NCBI GenBank assembly: GCA_903873955.1
Contig: CAIQQL010000100.1
Span: 1-11,946, forward strand
Source: an uncultured archaeon
Lineage (GTDB): Archaea; Nanobdellota; Nanobdellia; Pacearchaeales; GW2011-AR1
Direction of reading: 5' to 3'
Length of the DNA: 11,946 nt
The first letter of the stretch is position 1. Every line of letters starts with the position of its first letter. Under the pieces are notes generated by a model. The model had not been told where the DNA came from. It did not search any database and saw nothing but the letters and a program-made list of their open reading frames with translations. Below, piece after piece: positions 1-5,949 of this stretch. The translations under genes were made by a program, and so were the position numbers.

Positions 1-207
1 AACCATCTGGGCTAATGATGAATCTGCGATAAACCAAGAGTGGGGATGGCTGCAAACGAACAAGACGGACTCCCCGTCCAGGTTTACCCTTTGCATCCCT
101 TGCGCTAACTGAAGCTCAGCATCACGAGGAATAAACTCAACTCTGTTTGGAGAATCATTCGCAGAATATCCTTGTCCTTTACGCCCAGAATACTTTAAAG
201 CGTCCAT
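1..207 (-). CDS. Unrecognised protein, N-terminal 69 residues only (runs off left edge)
   Basis: An open frame begins at the ATG whose first base is 207 and continues without a stop to the window edge, giving 69 residues that start MDALKYSGRKGQGYSAND. A Shine-Dalgarno-like GAGGTG (212-217) lies four bases before the ATG, which supports the start. The visible part is hydrophilic at first, then has a short hydrophobic strand followed by SHPHSWF (residues 53-59), which could be part of an active site or metal site. No family is recognised. The gene lies 50 bases downstream of the LysRS-like gene on the same strand with no obvious terminator between them, so it is probably the fourth gene of that operon. 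Without the rest of the sequence it could be an enzyme of the pathway or an acceptor protein. The coding call is reasonable; the function is unknown. Confidence 0.55.
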   Translation of the reverse strand, partial: MDALKYSGRKGQGYSANDSPNRVEFIPRDAELQLAQGMQRVNLDGESVLFVCSHPHSWFIADSSLAQMV

Positions 208-257
208 CGCACACCTCGGGCTTAGAATTGACTGAAAATTCCCGGGATGCTTGAGGT

Positions 258-1430
258 TCACACTACCCCTCCAAGATTTCTCAAGGCAGTTATATCCTTC
301 CCCGAGACTTGTTTGAGCCATCGTTCTATTCCGAATGCAATCCCGACTCCAGGTACTAGCCCCTGGTCTGCAAATTTTAGAAAAGAAGAACTATCCCTCT
401 TTGTTCTTCTGTTCTGCCTTGCTAGTCTCTCTTCTAGATTTCGTTTTGAAACCTCAAAATCACAAACATCACAATACACATCTCCGCCAATAACTAAAAC
501 AGATTCGTTTAAAGTCGTATTTCCTCGAGAATTTATTGGAGAAATCTCATGTGGCAAACCGATTAGAAATGCAGGGCTTTCTTTTAGAGCGTTTAACACT
601 TGGGATAGTTCCTGCCGATCTGCAAGATAGTCTCCTTTAGGCACATAGACCTGACCAGTAATCCGTTGATATTCTTCTTCAAAGCGCAGCCGTTTCCATG
701 TGCGACCTACGTCGATATCAACATATTCCAGGGAAGTAAGGAGATGTTTCAGCAGTCCTTCTGCAAAATCTATTCCCTCCGGAAGAGAGGCATGAGGGAT
801 TGCACTTTCTACTACGGAAAACTCACTTAGACTATTCTTATTTGTCCCGATATTCCTAAAAGATCTTCCGATTTCATAAACCGGTCCGATTCCGCAACTG
901 ATCAGTCTCCTAAGGATTAGCTCATTGGTTTCTTTTAGAAATAATTCTGCTCCCCCCTTATCCACTGTTCGAAAAGGGTCAGCGTCACCACCTTCGTAAA
1001 AAGGAAGCAAGATAGGACTAGAAACCTCAGCAAACCCTTGCTGGTCAAAATATCCTCTAATGGACCTAAGTGCTTTTGAACGCAAGAGAGTAGCCTCTTT
1101 AACATCTTTAGCCAAGCCGAAGATTGCGGACTTTCTTCCCCCTTCACACTTTGAAAGTATCCTACCCGCTTCTGCAATAAAATACGCATTTCCATTAACC
1201 CCCCCATAGCTCCCGTTTAATTCTACAATATCTCCAGGACCCACTTTTGTATTAACAAAACCCTCGTTAGACGCAGTTCGGGTCATATATGCAGCCACAT
1301 CACCCCGAGAGGTAGAGATCTTCTCAAAGCAGAGATACTGCTGCCCGTCGATTACCTCAAAAACCCCCAACCTAGAGAATTTTCTACCTGCATCAGCGAG
1401 TATCAACCTGCCAGAAAGTTTATCGTTCAT
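258..1430 (-). CDS. Class II LysRS/EpmA-like aminoacyl-tRNA synthetase paralogue
   Basis: The 390 residues contain an N-terminal OB-like beta region (about 5-90) and a class II aminoacyl-tRNA synthetase catalytic core (about 110-390), closest in style to LysRS, AspRS and EpmA (PoxA/GenX). Motif 1 lies around residues 115-145, motif 2 around 187-208 (GRSFRNIG ... EFSVVE), and motif 3 at 361-370 (GVGIAFGIER) with its ATP-binding Arg at 370. It is shorter than a normal LysRS (about 500 residues). The glutamate expected in the FRNE element of motif 2 is Ile194, and the usual HNPEF that follows is SLSEF, so this is unlikely to be the cell's housekeeping enzyme. Family knowledge suggests amino-acid activation and transfer to a non-tRNA acceptor, as EpmA does; the substrate here is unknown. 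Its ATG overlaps the methyltransferase stop by four bases (ATGA) and is preceded by a strong AAGGAGG, so expression is coupled. Confidence 0.85.
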   Translation of the reverse strand: MNDKLSGRLILADAGRKFSRLGVFEVIDGQQYLCFEKISTSRGDVAAYMTRTASNEGFVNTKVGPGDIVELNGSYGGVNGNAYFIAEAGRILSKCEGGRKSAIFGLAKDVKEATLLRSKALRSIRGYFDQQGFAEVSSPILLPFYEGGDADPFRTVDKGGAELFLKETNELILRRLISCGIGPVYEIGRSFRNIGTNKNSLSEFSVVESAIPHASLPEGIDFAEGLLKHLLTSLEYVDIDVGRTWKRLRFEEEYQRITGQVYVPKGDYLADRQELSQVLNALKESPAFLIGLPHEISPINSRGNTTLNESVLVIGGDVYCDVCDFEVSKRNLEERLARQNRRTKRDSSSFLKFADQGLVPGVGIAFGIERWLKQVSGKDITALRNLGGVV

Positions 1431-2227
1431 ATCTTTGCCTCCTTAGAATCAAAAAGTTCAATCTCTTCAGGCTCCCCCCTTTTTCTTAATAAGATTACTG
1501 AATAACCTACATAGTTTAGATTATTGTTAAAAATGTCCATAGTGGTTGCCCATCTTGCCTTAATCTTACCCAACACTTCGGGAGGTAGCGCTTTCAAGTG
1601 CCTTTTTTCTAAACTTTTTTCATTATAATACCTGAGTTCTGGTGCTGATTTAAAATTAAAGACATAGTCCTTACAATAATAAACTTCCAATCCGCTTGCC
1701 TTGAATAAATTCAACCATTCCTCTTTTGAGGTGATATCGATCTTATTCCCGATTATCTTAGAGACACCATCAACCACTTTCTTCGGAGGGGTCCGGATAT
1801 AATACATCGGACTAACTGCAATAAATTTCCAGGGCTTTATAACCCTGAGGTACTCCGCCAAAGCTTTCTTTTTGTCATCCATAAAAGAAGTCGCATTACT
1901 GCATATGACCAGGTCAAAATAATTGCTTTTGAAAGGGATCTTGTAAGCGTTTCCATAAAAGAATTTAGCCCGTTCATGGTTTACCCTTCTTCGGGCATTT
2001 TCCAAGGACTTCTCATTAATGTCTATTCCATAGGATTTACAGCCCATCGTCCTTGCAACTTCAAGCGTGGTAAATCCGTTGGTGCATCCGACTTCAAGAA
2101 CCCGGCTCCGAGAATTGACAAAAGAATTTAATAAAAACTCCCTGACCGTCTTTTTTCCTCCCGGTGGACGATTTTCTTCCCTTATCAGACTAATAAAATC
2201 AGTGTAGGATAATTTTTCAATGTCCAT
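1427..2227 (-). CDS. Class I SAM-dependent methyltransferase
   Basis: This 266-residue protein carries a Rossmann-fold methyltransferase domain at about residues 25-140. Motif I is VLEVGCTNGF (43-52). The acidic residue that usually holds the SAM ribose is Asp69 in GIDI, and a motif II-III region follows at about 92-116 (NAYKIPF, then FDLVICSN). Residues 140-250 form a C-terminal part with many aromatic and basic residues that probably caps the active site and defines the acceptor. The family is a general methyltransferase type, so neither the target nor N-, O- or C-methylation can be read from the sequence. It sits between two aminoacyl-tRNA-synthetase-like genes, one base after the first and overlapping the second by four bases. 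This makes a shared pathway likely: methylation of an amino acid, of its adduct, or of a peptide or protein acceptor. No clear Shine-Dalgarno site precedes its ATG, suggesting translational coupling to the upstream stop codon. Confidence 0.88.
   Translation of the reverse strand: MDIEKLSYTDFISLIREENRPPGGKKTVREFLLNSFVNSRSRVLEVGCTNGFTTLEVARTMGCKSYGIDINEKSLENARRRVNHERAKFFYGNAYKIPFKSNYFDLVICSNATSFMDDKKKALAEYLRVIKPWKFIAVSPMYYIRTPPKKVVDGVSKIIGNKIDITSKEEWLNLFKASGLEVYYCKDYVFNFKSAPELRYYNEKSLEKRHLKALPPEVLGKIKARWATTMDIFNNNLNYVGYSVILLRKRGEPEEIELFDSKEAKI
1438..1444 (-). promoter_or_regulatory. Strong Shine-Dalgarno site for the LysRS-like gene
   Basis: Reading leftward, AAGGAGG lies seven bases before the ATG at 1430, inside the end of the methyltransferase gene. 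It fixes the start of the downstream gene. It also contrasts with the leaderless starts inferred for first genes in this window, fitting the archaeal pattern of leaderless operon heads and Shine-Dalgarno-led internal genes. Confidence 0.75.
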
Positions 2228-2228
2228 G

Positions 2229-3365
2229 TTAGGGTTTTAGAGAAGCATCAACCCTTGGGAATTGGCAAGCGCTCCAAATAAATGGCATTTCAAGCAATCC
2301 TTGAAGCATCCTTTCCCAGCCTAGGCCAAAACCGGAAGTTTCTATATATCCCGGCAATTCTCTTGTTTTTAGATAAGGGGCATAATCTCCTTTTGGAAGA
2401 TTGAATATTTCCGACTTGCTACGAAGTTCCTCTTTGGAGCGCACCCTGTGCCCGCTACCGATGGTTTCCCTATAACTCGGCCATATAAAATCAGAGTTAT
2501 CTGCCACCTTCGGCTCTTTTCCATCTATTACCGCATGATAAAAGGGAACTTCCAGAAGAGGAAATTCCGTCAGAATGACCATCGTACCGAAAATTTCGGT
2601 AAGCTTTATCTCTTCCCATGCCCCAAAATGCTTCAGAGTAAATTCTTTGTACTTCTCACTGCCCGTTTCCTGGTATAGTCTATCCAATGCTTCCTTAAAA
2701 GTAATCTTAGGAACCTCCAAAATATGTTCACTAAATTCCCTCAACTCAGTCAGTTTCTCATGAGATAAGAAATATGCAAGATCCTCATTATTTTTGTCCA
2801 GTAAATCCGAAAGGATTTTTTGGAGCAAGCCCAAAACAATCCCCTCATTTTGTTCTTGATCAACCTTGCCCTCATATTCGATATGGTGAAACTCGGATAA
2901 GTGCGTCGCATCTGCCTTTTCCTTTCTGAAAGAATTGTATATGGAATAGACATGATCGATATTCTTTTGCATCATGGCAAGTTCAAGATATATCTGAGAA
3001 GACTCTGATAAAAATGCAGTGTCCTGCAAGTCAAACCACTTGAGGGTTATAGGACAGGTGTCAGTGGTATAATTTAGGGCTTCCTTCCCATACACCGCGC
3101 CTGGTGAAGAGATCATCCTTGTCGTCAAAGGGAGGGTAGTATATAATGCCCCTAAGGAGTCAAAGTACTCATTTGCAGACATATTCATCCTATGGTTTAT
3201 TCTTGAGATATGTTCCCACATCTCATCTTCTGATAAAGCCTTGACCCTATTTTCAATCTCGTCTAGAGGAGGAACAGCTTTGGAGACATCCTGGATCTTT
3301 TGAAAGACTTTGTTGCCCTTGTAAGAAATAGTACCATCGTTGTTTGCTTTATAGGGACCTAGCAT
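2229..3365 (-). CDS. AsnRS/AspRS-like catalytic core without anticodon-binding domain (possible asparagine-synthetase-type or amino-acid-activating enzyme)
   Basis: The protein is a class II synthetase core of the AsnRS/AspRS subgroup. Numbered from the ATG at 3365 (378 residues), it shows FLSESSQIYLE (118-128, like the yLtQSpQlYlE of AsnRS), motif 2 FRKEKADATHLSEFHHIE (146-163) with Arg147 and Glu149 kept, and motif 3 GFGLGWERML (345-354) with Arg352 kept. The full ATP-binding set suggests a working adenylating enzyme. There is no N-terminal OB-fold for anticodon binding. The archaeal AsnRS-related asparagine synthetase AS-AR of Pyrococcus has the same architecture, so tRNA-independent asparagine synthesis is one option; amino-acid transfer to another acceptor is another. 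A TTG at 3383 would add six residues, but it lies beside the TATA box, and the ATG at 3365 is at the leaderless position, so I prefer the ATG. It heads the operon and diverges from the AsnC-like regulator. Confidence 0.85.
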   Translation of the reverse strand: MLGPYKANNDGTISYKGNKVFQKIQDVSKAVPPLDEIENRVKALSEDEMWEHISRINHRMNMSANEYFDSLGALYTTLPLTTRMISSPGAVYGKEALNYTTDTCPITLKWFDLQDTAFLSESSQIYLELAMMQKNIDHVYSIYNSFRKEKADATHLSEFHHIEYEGKVDQEQNEGIVLGLLQKILSDLLDKNNEDLAYFLSHEKLTELREFSEHILEVPKITFKEALDRLYQETGSEKYKEFTLKHFGAWEEIKLTEIFGTMVILTEFPLLEVPFYHAVIDGKEPKVADNSDFIWPSYRETIGSGHRVRSKEELRSKSEIFNLPKGDYAPYLKTRELPGYIETSGFGLGWERMLQGLLEMPFIWSACQFPRVDASLKP

Positions 3366-3384
3366 ACTCTTAATTCCTTGCAAA

Positions 3385-3393
3385 ATATTTAAA
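3385..3393 (-). promoter_or_regulatory. TATA box of the synthetase-like/methyltransferase operon
   Basis: Reading leftward, TTTAAATAT begins 28 bases before the ATG at 3365, which puts the transcription start at or next to that ATG. The same spacing recurs upstream of the regulator, permease and peptidase genes in this window. The box supports a leaderless mRNA and argues against the TTG at 3383 as the start. Confidence 0.65.
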
Positions 3394-3395
3394 CC

Positions 3396-3425
3396 TACTT
3401 ACACGAAAAAGTTTAAAAGTAAGTA
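3396..3425. promoter_or_regulatory. Spaced inverted repeat in the divergent promoter, candidate regulator operator
   Basis: TACTTAC (3396-3402) and its reverse complement GTAAGTA (3419-3425) are separated by 16 bases, with half-site centres 23 bp apart, about two helical turns. The arms flank the regulator's TATA box on one side and touch the operon's TATA region on the other. That placement suits a dimeric or tandem-HTH Lrp/AsnC-type protein controlling both promoters. Binding is inferred, not shown. Confidence 0.45.
3412..3419 (+). promoter_or_regulatory. TATA box of the Lrp/AsnC-like regulator gene
   Basis: TTTAAAAG starts 29 bases before the ATG at 3441 and is preceded by an A-rich CGAAAAAG that resembles an archaeal BRE. 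This predicts a leaderless regulator mRNA. Confidence 0.65.
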
Positions 3426-3435
3426 ACAATTGTTA
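3424..3435. promoter_or_regulatory. 12-bp perfect palindrome TAACAATTGTTA, candidate autoregulatory operator
   Basis: The palindrome lies between the regulator's TATA box and its start codon, where a bound protein would block RNA polymerase. It overlaps the right arm of the spaced inverted repeat by two bases. Lrp/AsnC proteins commonly repress their own gene from AT-rich palindromes, so autorepression is a fair inference. Confidence 0.5.
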
Positions 3436-3440
3436 AAATA

Positions 3441-4394
3441 ATGGATAAAAGTAAACTAAATAACAAAGACCTTAAACTCCTAAGTTTATTAGACCTTAAC
3501 TCCAGAGAAAGTCTCGCACATCTCTCGAAGAGGCTTGGCATCTCGAACCAGGCAGTTTCTAAAAAAATAAAAAACCTGCAAGAACAAGAGTACTTCAAAT
3601 TTGTGACCTTTGTCGACCTTTTCGCGATAGGATACAACAATGCCCATGTTTATTTGAAATTGCAAGGCTATGAACGAAAGGATTATGAAAACTTTATCTC
3701 GAAAGTATCAGATATCAAGGGAGTTTCATGGGTCGCAGAACTTTTTGGAGATTTTGACCTGGGGATTTCGTTCTTTTTTAAAAGCCAGTTGGAACTAGCA
3801 ATATTCATAGAGAAAGTTAATCTGATAGGCAAGAACAAAATAAAAGAGAAAGAGATTTTCTTCATAAAAGACCACGTTATCTCCAATGTCATCTTTGACA
3901 AAGATGTCCAGAAGATATGCAATAAAATCGAAATAACGGACAAACATTACACATTGCAGAAGCAGGAAATTGCCCTGTTAAACAAGATCAAATCCAATTC
4001 ACGCTATTCCCTTTACTCCCTTTCAGAAGAACTCAAACTTAATCCAAAAACAACCGCAGTCTATATAAAAAAATTAGAGTCTTTAAAGATTATTCGTTGG
4101 TACAAGATAATTCCTAATTATGAAAAACTAGCAAAGATGTACAACATCTGTCTGCTCGAGATCAATTATGGACAGAACGTACAAGATCTTATACGCTTCC
4201 TGGAGAAAGAAAAAAGCATCCCGTTCATCTCCTCTACATTTGACAATTATATCATTTTTGACTATATCAGCCAGGATTACCAAGAGTTAAAGTTTTATGT
4301 CAATCTTCTTAAGAACAAATTTGAGGAAAAAATCTTGCACTATAAGCTATTCAGCATAGAAAAAGTCATAAAAAACGGGGAAAGGTACGAATGA
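3441..4394 (+). CDS. Tandem Lrp/AsnC-like transcription regulator
   Basis: The 317 residues form two similar halves. Residues 6-50 are an Lrp-type winged helix-turn-helix (SLAHLSKRLGISNQAVSKKI), followed by an alpha/beta effector-type segment at about 60-150 that includes GDFDLGISFFF (103-113). Residues 172-220 form a second HTH (LSEELKLNPKTTAVYIKKLE), followed by a second effector-like segment at about 230-310 containing the related TFDNYIIFDYI (266-276). Ordinary Lrp/AsnC proteins have one half of about 150 residues and assemble as dimers or octamers; this one is probably a covalent pseudo-dimer. Many members sense amino acids, which fits its position back to back with an operon of amino-acid-activating enzyme paralogues. 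It probably controls both that operon and itself through the palindromic sites in the shared 75-bp spacer. The gene looks AT-richer than its neighbours. The family call is firm; the effector and targets are inferred. Confidence 0.85.
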   Translation: MDKSKLNNKDLKLLSLLDLNSRESLAHLSKRLGISNQAVSKKIKNLQEQEYFKFVTFVDLFAIGYNNAHVYLKLQGYERKDYENFISKVSDIKGVSWVAELFGDFDLGISFFFKSQLELAIFIEKVNLIGKNKIKEKEIFFIKDHVISNVIFDKDVQKICNKIEITDKHYTLQKQEIALLNKIKSNSRYSLYSLSEELKLNPKTTAVYIKKLESLKIIRWYKIIPNYEKLAKMYNICLLEINYGQNVQDLIRFLEKEKSIPFISSTFDNYIIFDYISQDYQELKFYVNLLKNKFEEKILHYKLFSIEKVIKNGERYE

Positions 4395-4526
4395 TGAGGT
4401 CTCAAGATAGAGCTGATTAAAGAGTGCCTGAATAGTTCCCAGACCCTTTTCAGAGAATATCAGTCCTTTGAAAGCAGAGGGCGGCAGTATGAATGTAGAC
4501 GTTCCTGCTGCAAAGTAAAAACCCAA

Positions 4527-4546
4527 GGGGTTCTTCAACTAACCTC
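4527..4546 (+). terminator. Weak hairpin after the regulator gene, possible terminator
   Basis: GGGGTT (4527-4532) can pair with AACCTC (4541-4546) around an eight-base loop, allowing one G-U pair. A pyrimidine-rich stretch, CTTTCATTTCC, follows. It lies in the 216-bp spacer between the regulator and the permease. Archaeal termination depends mainly on U-tracts, which are poor here, so this is tentative. Confidence 0.25.
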
Positions 4547-4581
4547 CTTTCATTTCCAGGAAATCTCTCTCGACCGCCATC

Positions 4582-4589
4582 CTTAAAAA
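4582..4589 (+). promoter_or_regulatory. TATA box of the permease gene
   Basis: CTTAAAAA has its first T 28 bases before the ATG at 4611, matching the leaderless geometry seen at the other promoters in this window. It indicates that the permease is transcribed independently of the regulator. Confidence 0.55.
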
Positions 4590-4610
4590 CAACTGTGACG
4601 ATTATATTTT

Positions 4611-5822
4611 ATGCGAGAAAGAGGCAAGCAGCGTCAACTGTTAGGCATTGATAAAGACATCACCCGGCTAGGGGTTGTGAGTTTTCTGACGGATGTCAGT
4701 TCAGAGATGATTTTCGCTGTCTTCTCTATCTTCTTCACGATAATCCTCGGAGCATCCACGGTCCTTTTAGGGCTTGTTGAGGGCATCGCAGATTTTACCG
4801 CATCATCACTAGACTATATTGCAGGGTACCTTTCAGACAAGAGCGGAAAAAGAAAAAGATACGCGGTTTTAGGATATGGATTCTCTACCTTAGCCAAGGG
4901 AATCCTTCTTTTTTCAAGCACGGTTGCTTCAGCTTTTTCTTTCAGGATTATTGAACGCTTAGGCAAATCTTTTAGAGGCCCCCCAAGAGACGCCTGGATC
5001 GGAGCGCTCTCTACCAAAAAGAATCGTGGATATGCCTTTGGAGTGCATAAAACATTTGATAAAACCGGAGCTATTTTAGGTCCGCTTATCGCCTACTGGA
5101 TCCTTTCGGCATTTGGAGAGAATGCTGCCACCTTTAAACTGCTTTTTTGGATAGCGATCGTGCCTGCCGTTCTTTCAGTCATCCTGCTTCTTTTCATGAA
5201 GGACAAACCTGAAAAACCAAAGAAGAGAGAAAACATGCTCAAATCCTATCGTGACTTCACCCCGGAGCTCAAGCATTATCTCTGGAGTGCTGCCCTCTTC
5301 TCTCTTGCATACTTTAGTTTTAGTTTTCTTCTGCTCAAAGCATACCTGGTCGGTTTTGCCATCAAAGATGTGGTTTTATTATATGCCCTTTTCAATGTCT
5401 CATTCGTCCTGGTTGCAGCACCGTTAGGAAAGCTGGGGGATAAAATCGGCAGACAGAGCATCATCATGACCGAGTATTTCGTCTATTTCCTCATGACGTT
5501 AGGATTCATTTTTGCTTCAACGCAGACCGCAGTGGTCTTGCTCTTTCTGCTTTACGGCATTTTCTATGCCCTTGACGAAAGCCAGAGCAAAGCCTACATC
5601 ACAGACCTTACCAAAGAGCGCCGCGCCACCGCCATAGGGTTCTATAACTTCATCACAGGCCTCATTTACCTTCCTGCTTCTCTTATTGCAGGGTATCTTT
5701 GGGGCATAGGTCCATCCTATGCGTTTGGATTTGCAGCAGCAATCTCCCTTGTGACCTTACTCTATTTTTTATTATGGTTCAGATATCCAGAAAAGAAGAA
5801 TAAACGAAATAAAACGAACTAA
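4611..5822 (+). CDS. Major facilitator superfamily permease (12 TM)
   Basis: This 403-residue membrane protein has about twelve hydrophobic segments in two six-helix halves, split by a charged loop at about residues 197-222 (KDKPEKPKKRE...). MFS motif A appears as GYLSDKSGKRKR (72-83) and again in the second half as GKLGDKIGRQ (273-282). The segment RLGKSFRGPPRDAWIGAL (116-133), followed by RGYAFGVHKTFDKTGAILGP (139-158), matches the GK.xR.xPRDA signature of a widespread bacterial and archaeal MFS subgroup annotated as putative efflux permeases; no substrate is established for it. The C-terminus is a short lysine-rich cytosolic tail. The gene has its own promoter and so is not firmly tied to the synthetase-like operon, although export of that pathway's product is conceivable. 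Fold and membrane location are firm; the substrate is unknown. Confidence 0.9.
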   Translation: MRERGKQRQLLGIDKDITRLGVVSFLTDVSSEMIFAVFSIFFTIILGASTVLLGLVEGIADFTASSLDYIAGYLSDKSGKRKRYAVLGYGFSTLAKGILLFSSTVASAFSFRIIERLGKSFRGPPRDAWIGALSTKKNRGYAFGVHKTFDKTGAILGPLIAYWILSAFGENAATFKLLFWIAIVPAVLSVILLLFMKDKPEKPKKRENMLKSYRDFTPELKHYLWSAALFSLAYFSFSFLLLKAYLVGFAIKDVVLLYALFNVSFVLVAAPLGKLGDKIGRQSIIMTEYFVYFLMTLGFIFASTQTAVVLLFLLYGIFYALDESQSKAYITDLTKERRATAIGFYNFITGLIYLPASLIAGYLWGIGPSYAFGFAAAISLVTLLYFLLWFRYPEKKNKRNKTN

Positions 5823-5824
5823 TC

Positions 5825-5837
5825 CTCTTCTTTTTCC
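5825..5837 (+). terminator. Pyrimidine/U-rich termination tract after the permease
   Basis: CTCTTCTTTTTCC begins three bases after the permease stop codon. T-rich tracts on the coding strand are the main intrinsic termination signal of archaeal RNA polymerase. No stem precedes it. Confidence 0.4.
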
Positions 5838-5856
5838 AGTTCTATTGTATCGTTTA

Positions 5857-5871
5857 CAGAAATCTTTATAA
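5857..5871 (+). promoter_or_regulatory. BRE and TATA box of the SNF2 operon
   Basis: CAGAAATCTTTATAA is close to an archaeal BRE plus TATA arrangement. The core TTTATAA (5865-5871) predicts transcription starting near 5892, leaving a leader of about 57 bases before the ATG at 5950, unlike the leaderless genes nearby. A second AT-rich box, GTTATAAG (5932-5939), is only 17 bases from the ATG, too close to serve that start. Confidence 0.55.
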
Positions 5872-5916
5872 CTCATTTAAGAGTTTTTGATTAGCATACA
5901 AAAGAGGGGGACCAGA

Positions 5917-5930
5917 ATCTGAGCTCAGAT
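5917..5930. promoter_or_regulatory. 14-bp perfect palindrome in the SNF2 operon leader
   Basis: ATCTGAGCTCAGAT ends 19 bases before the SNF2 start codon. As DNA it would suit a dimeric repressor downstream of the promoter; as RNA it could form a 5-bp stem with a four-base loop. No regulator is assigned. Confidence 0.45.
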
Positions 5931-5949
5931 AGTTATAAGAGAAAAAAAG

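Noticed and set aside
247..630. 127-residue plus-strand frame opposite the LysRS-like gene.
   Set aside because: It lies almost entirely antisense to a gene with clear class II synthetase motifs, and its translation has no recognisable domain.
1427..3365. Housekeeping AsnRS interpretation of the first operon gene.
   Set aside because: It lacks the anticodon-binding domain, its motif 2 loop has lost the usual basic residues (KADAT instead of KSRTxR), and it sits in an operon with a methyltransferase and a second degenerate synthetase.
4391..4431. Possible box C/D guide RNA: AUGAUGA (4391-4397) followed by CUGA at 4413 and 4428.
   Set aside because: No usable C' box is present: the only candidate overlaps the first CUGA. 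The ends do not form a terminal stem, and the AUGAUGA is explained by the tandem stops of the regulator.
4520..4550. GGGGTTCTTCAACTAACCTCC looks somewhat like a tRNA T-arm.
   Set aside because: No matching acceptor, D or anticodon arms can be built around it, and there is no GTTCNANNC loop.
5932..5939. GTTATAAG as the TATA box of the SNF2 gene.
   Set aside because: It is only 17 bases from the ATG, which would put the transcription start inside the coding region. The box at 5865 with an upstream BRE-like element fits better.
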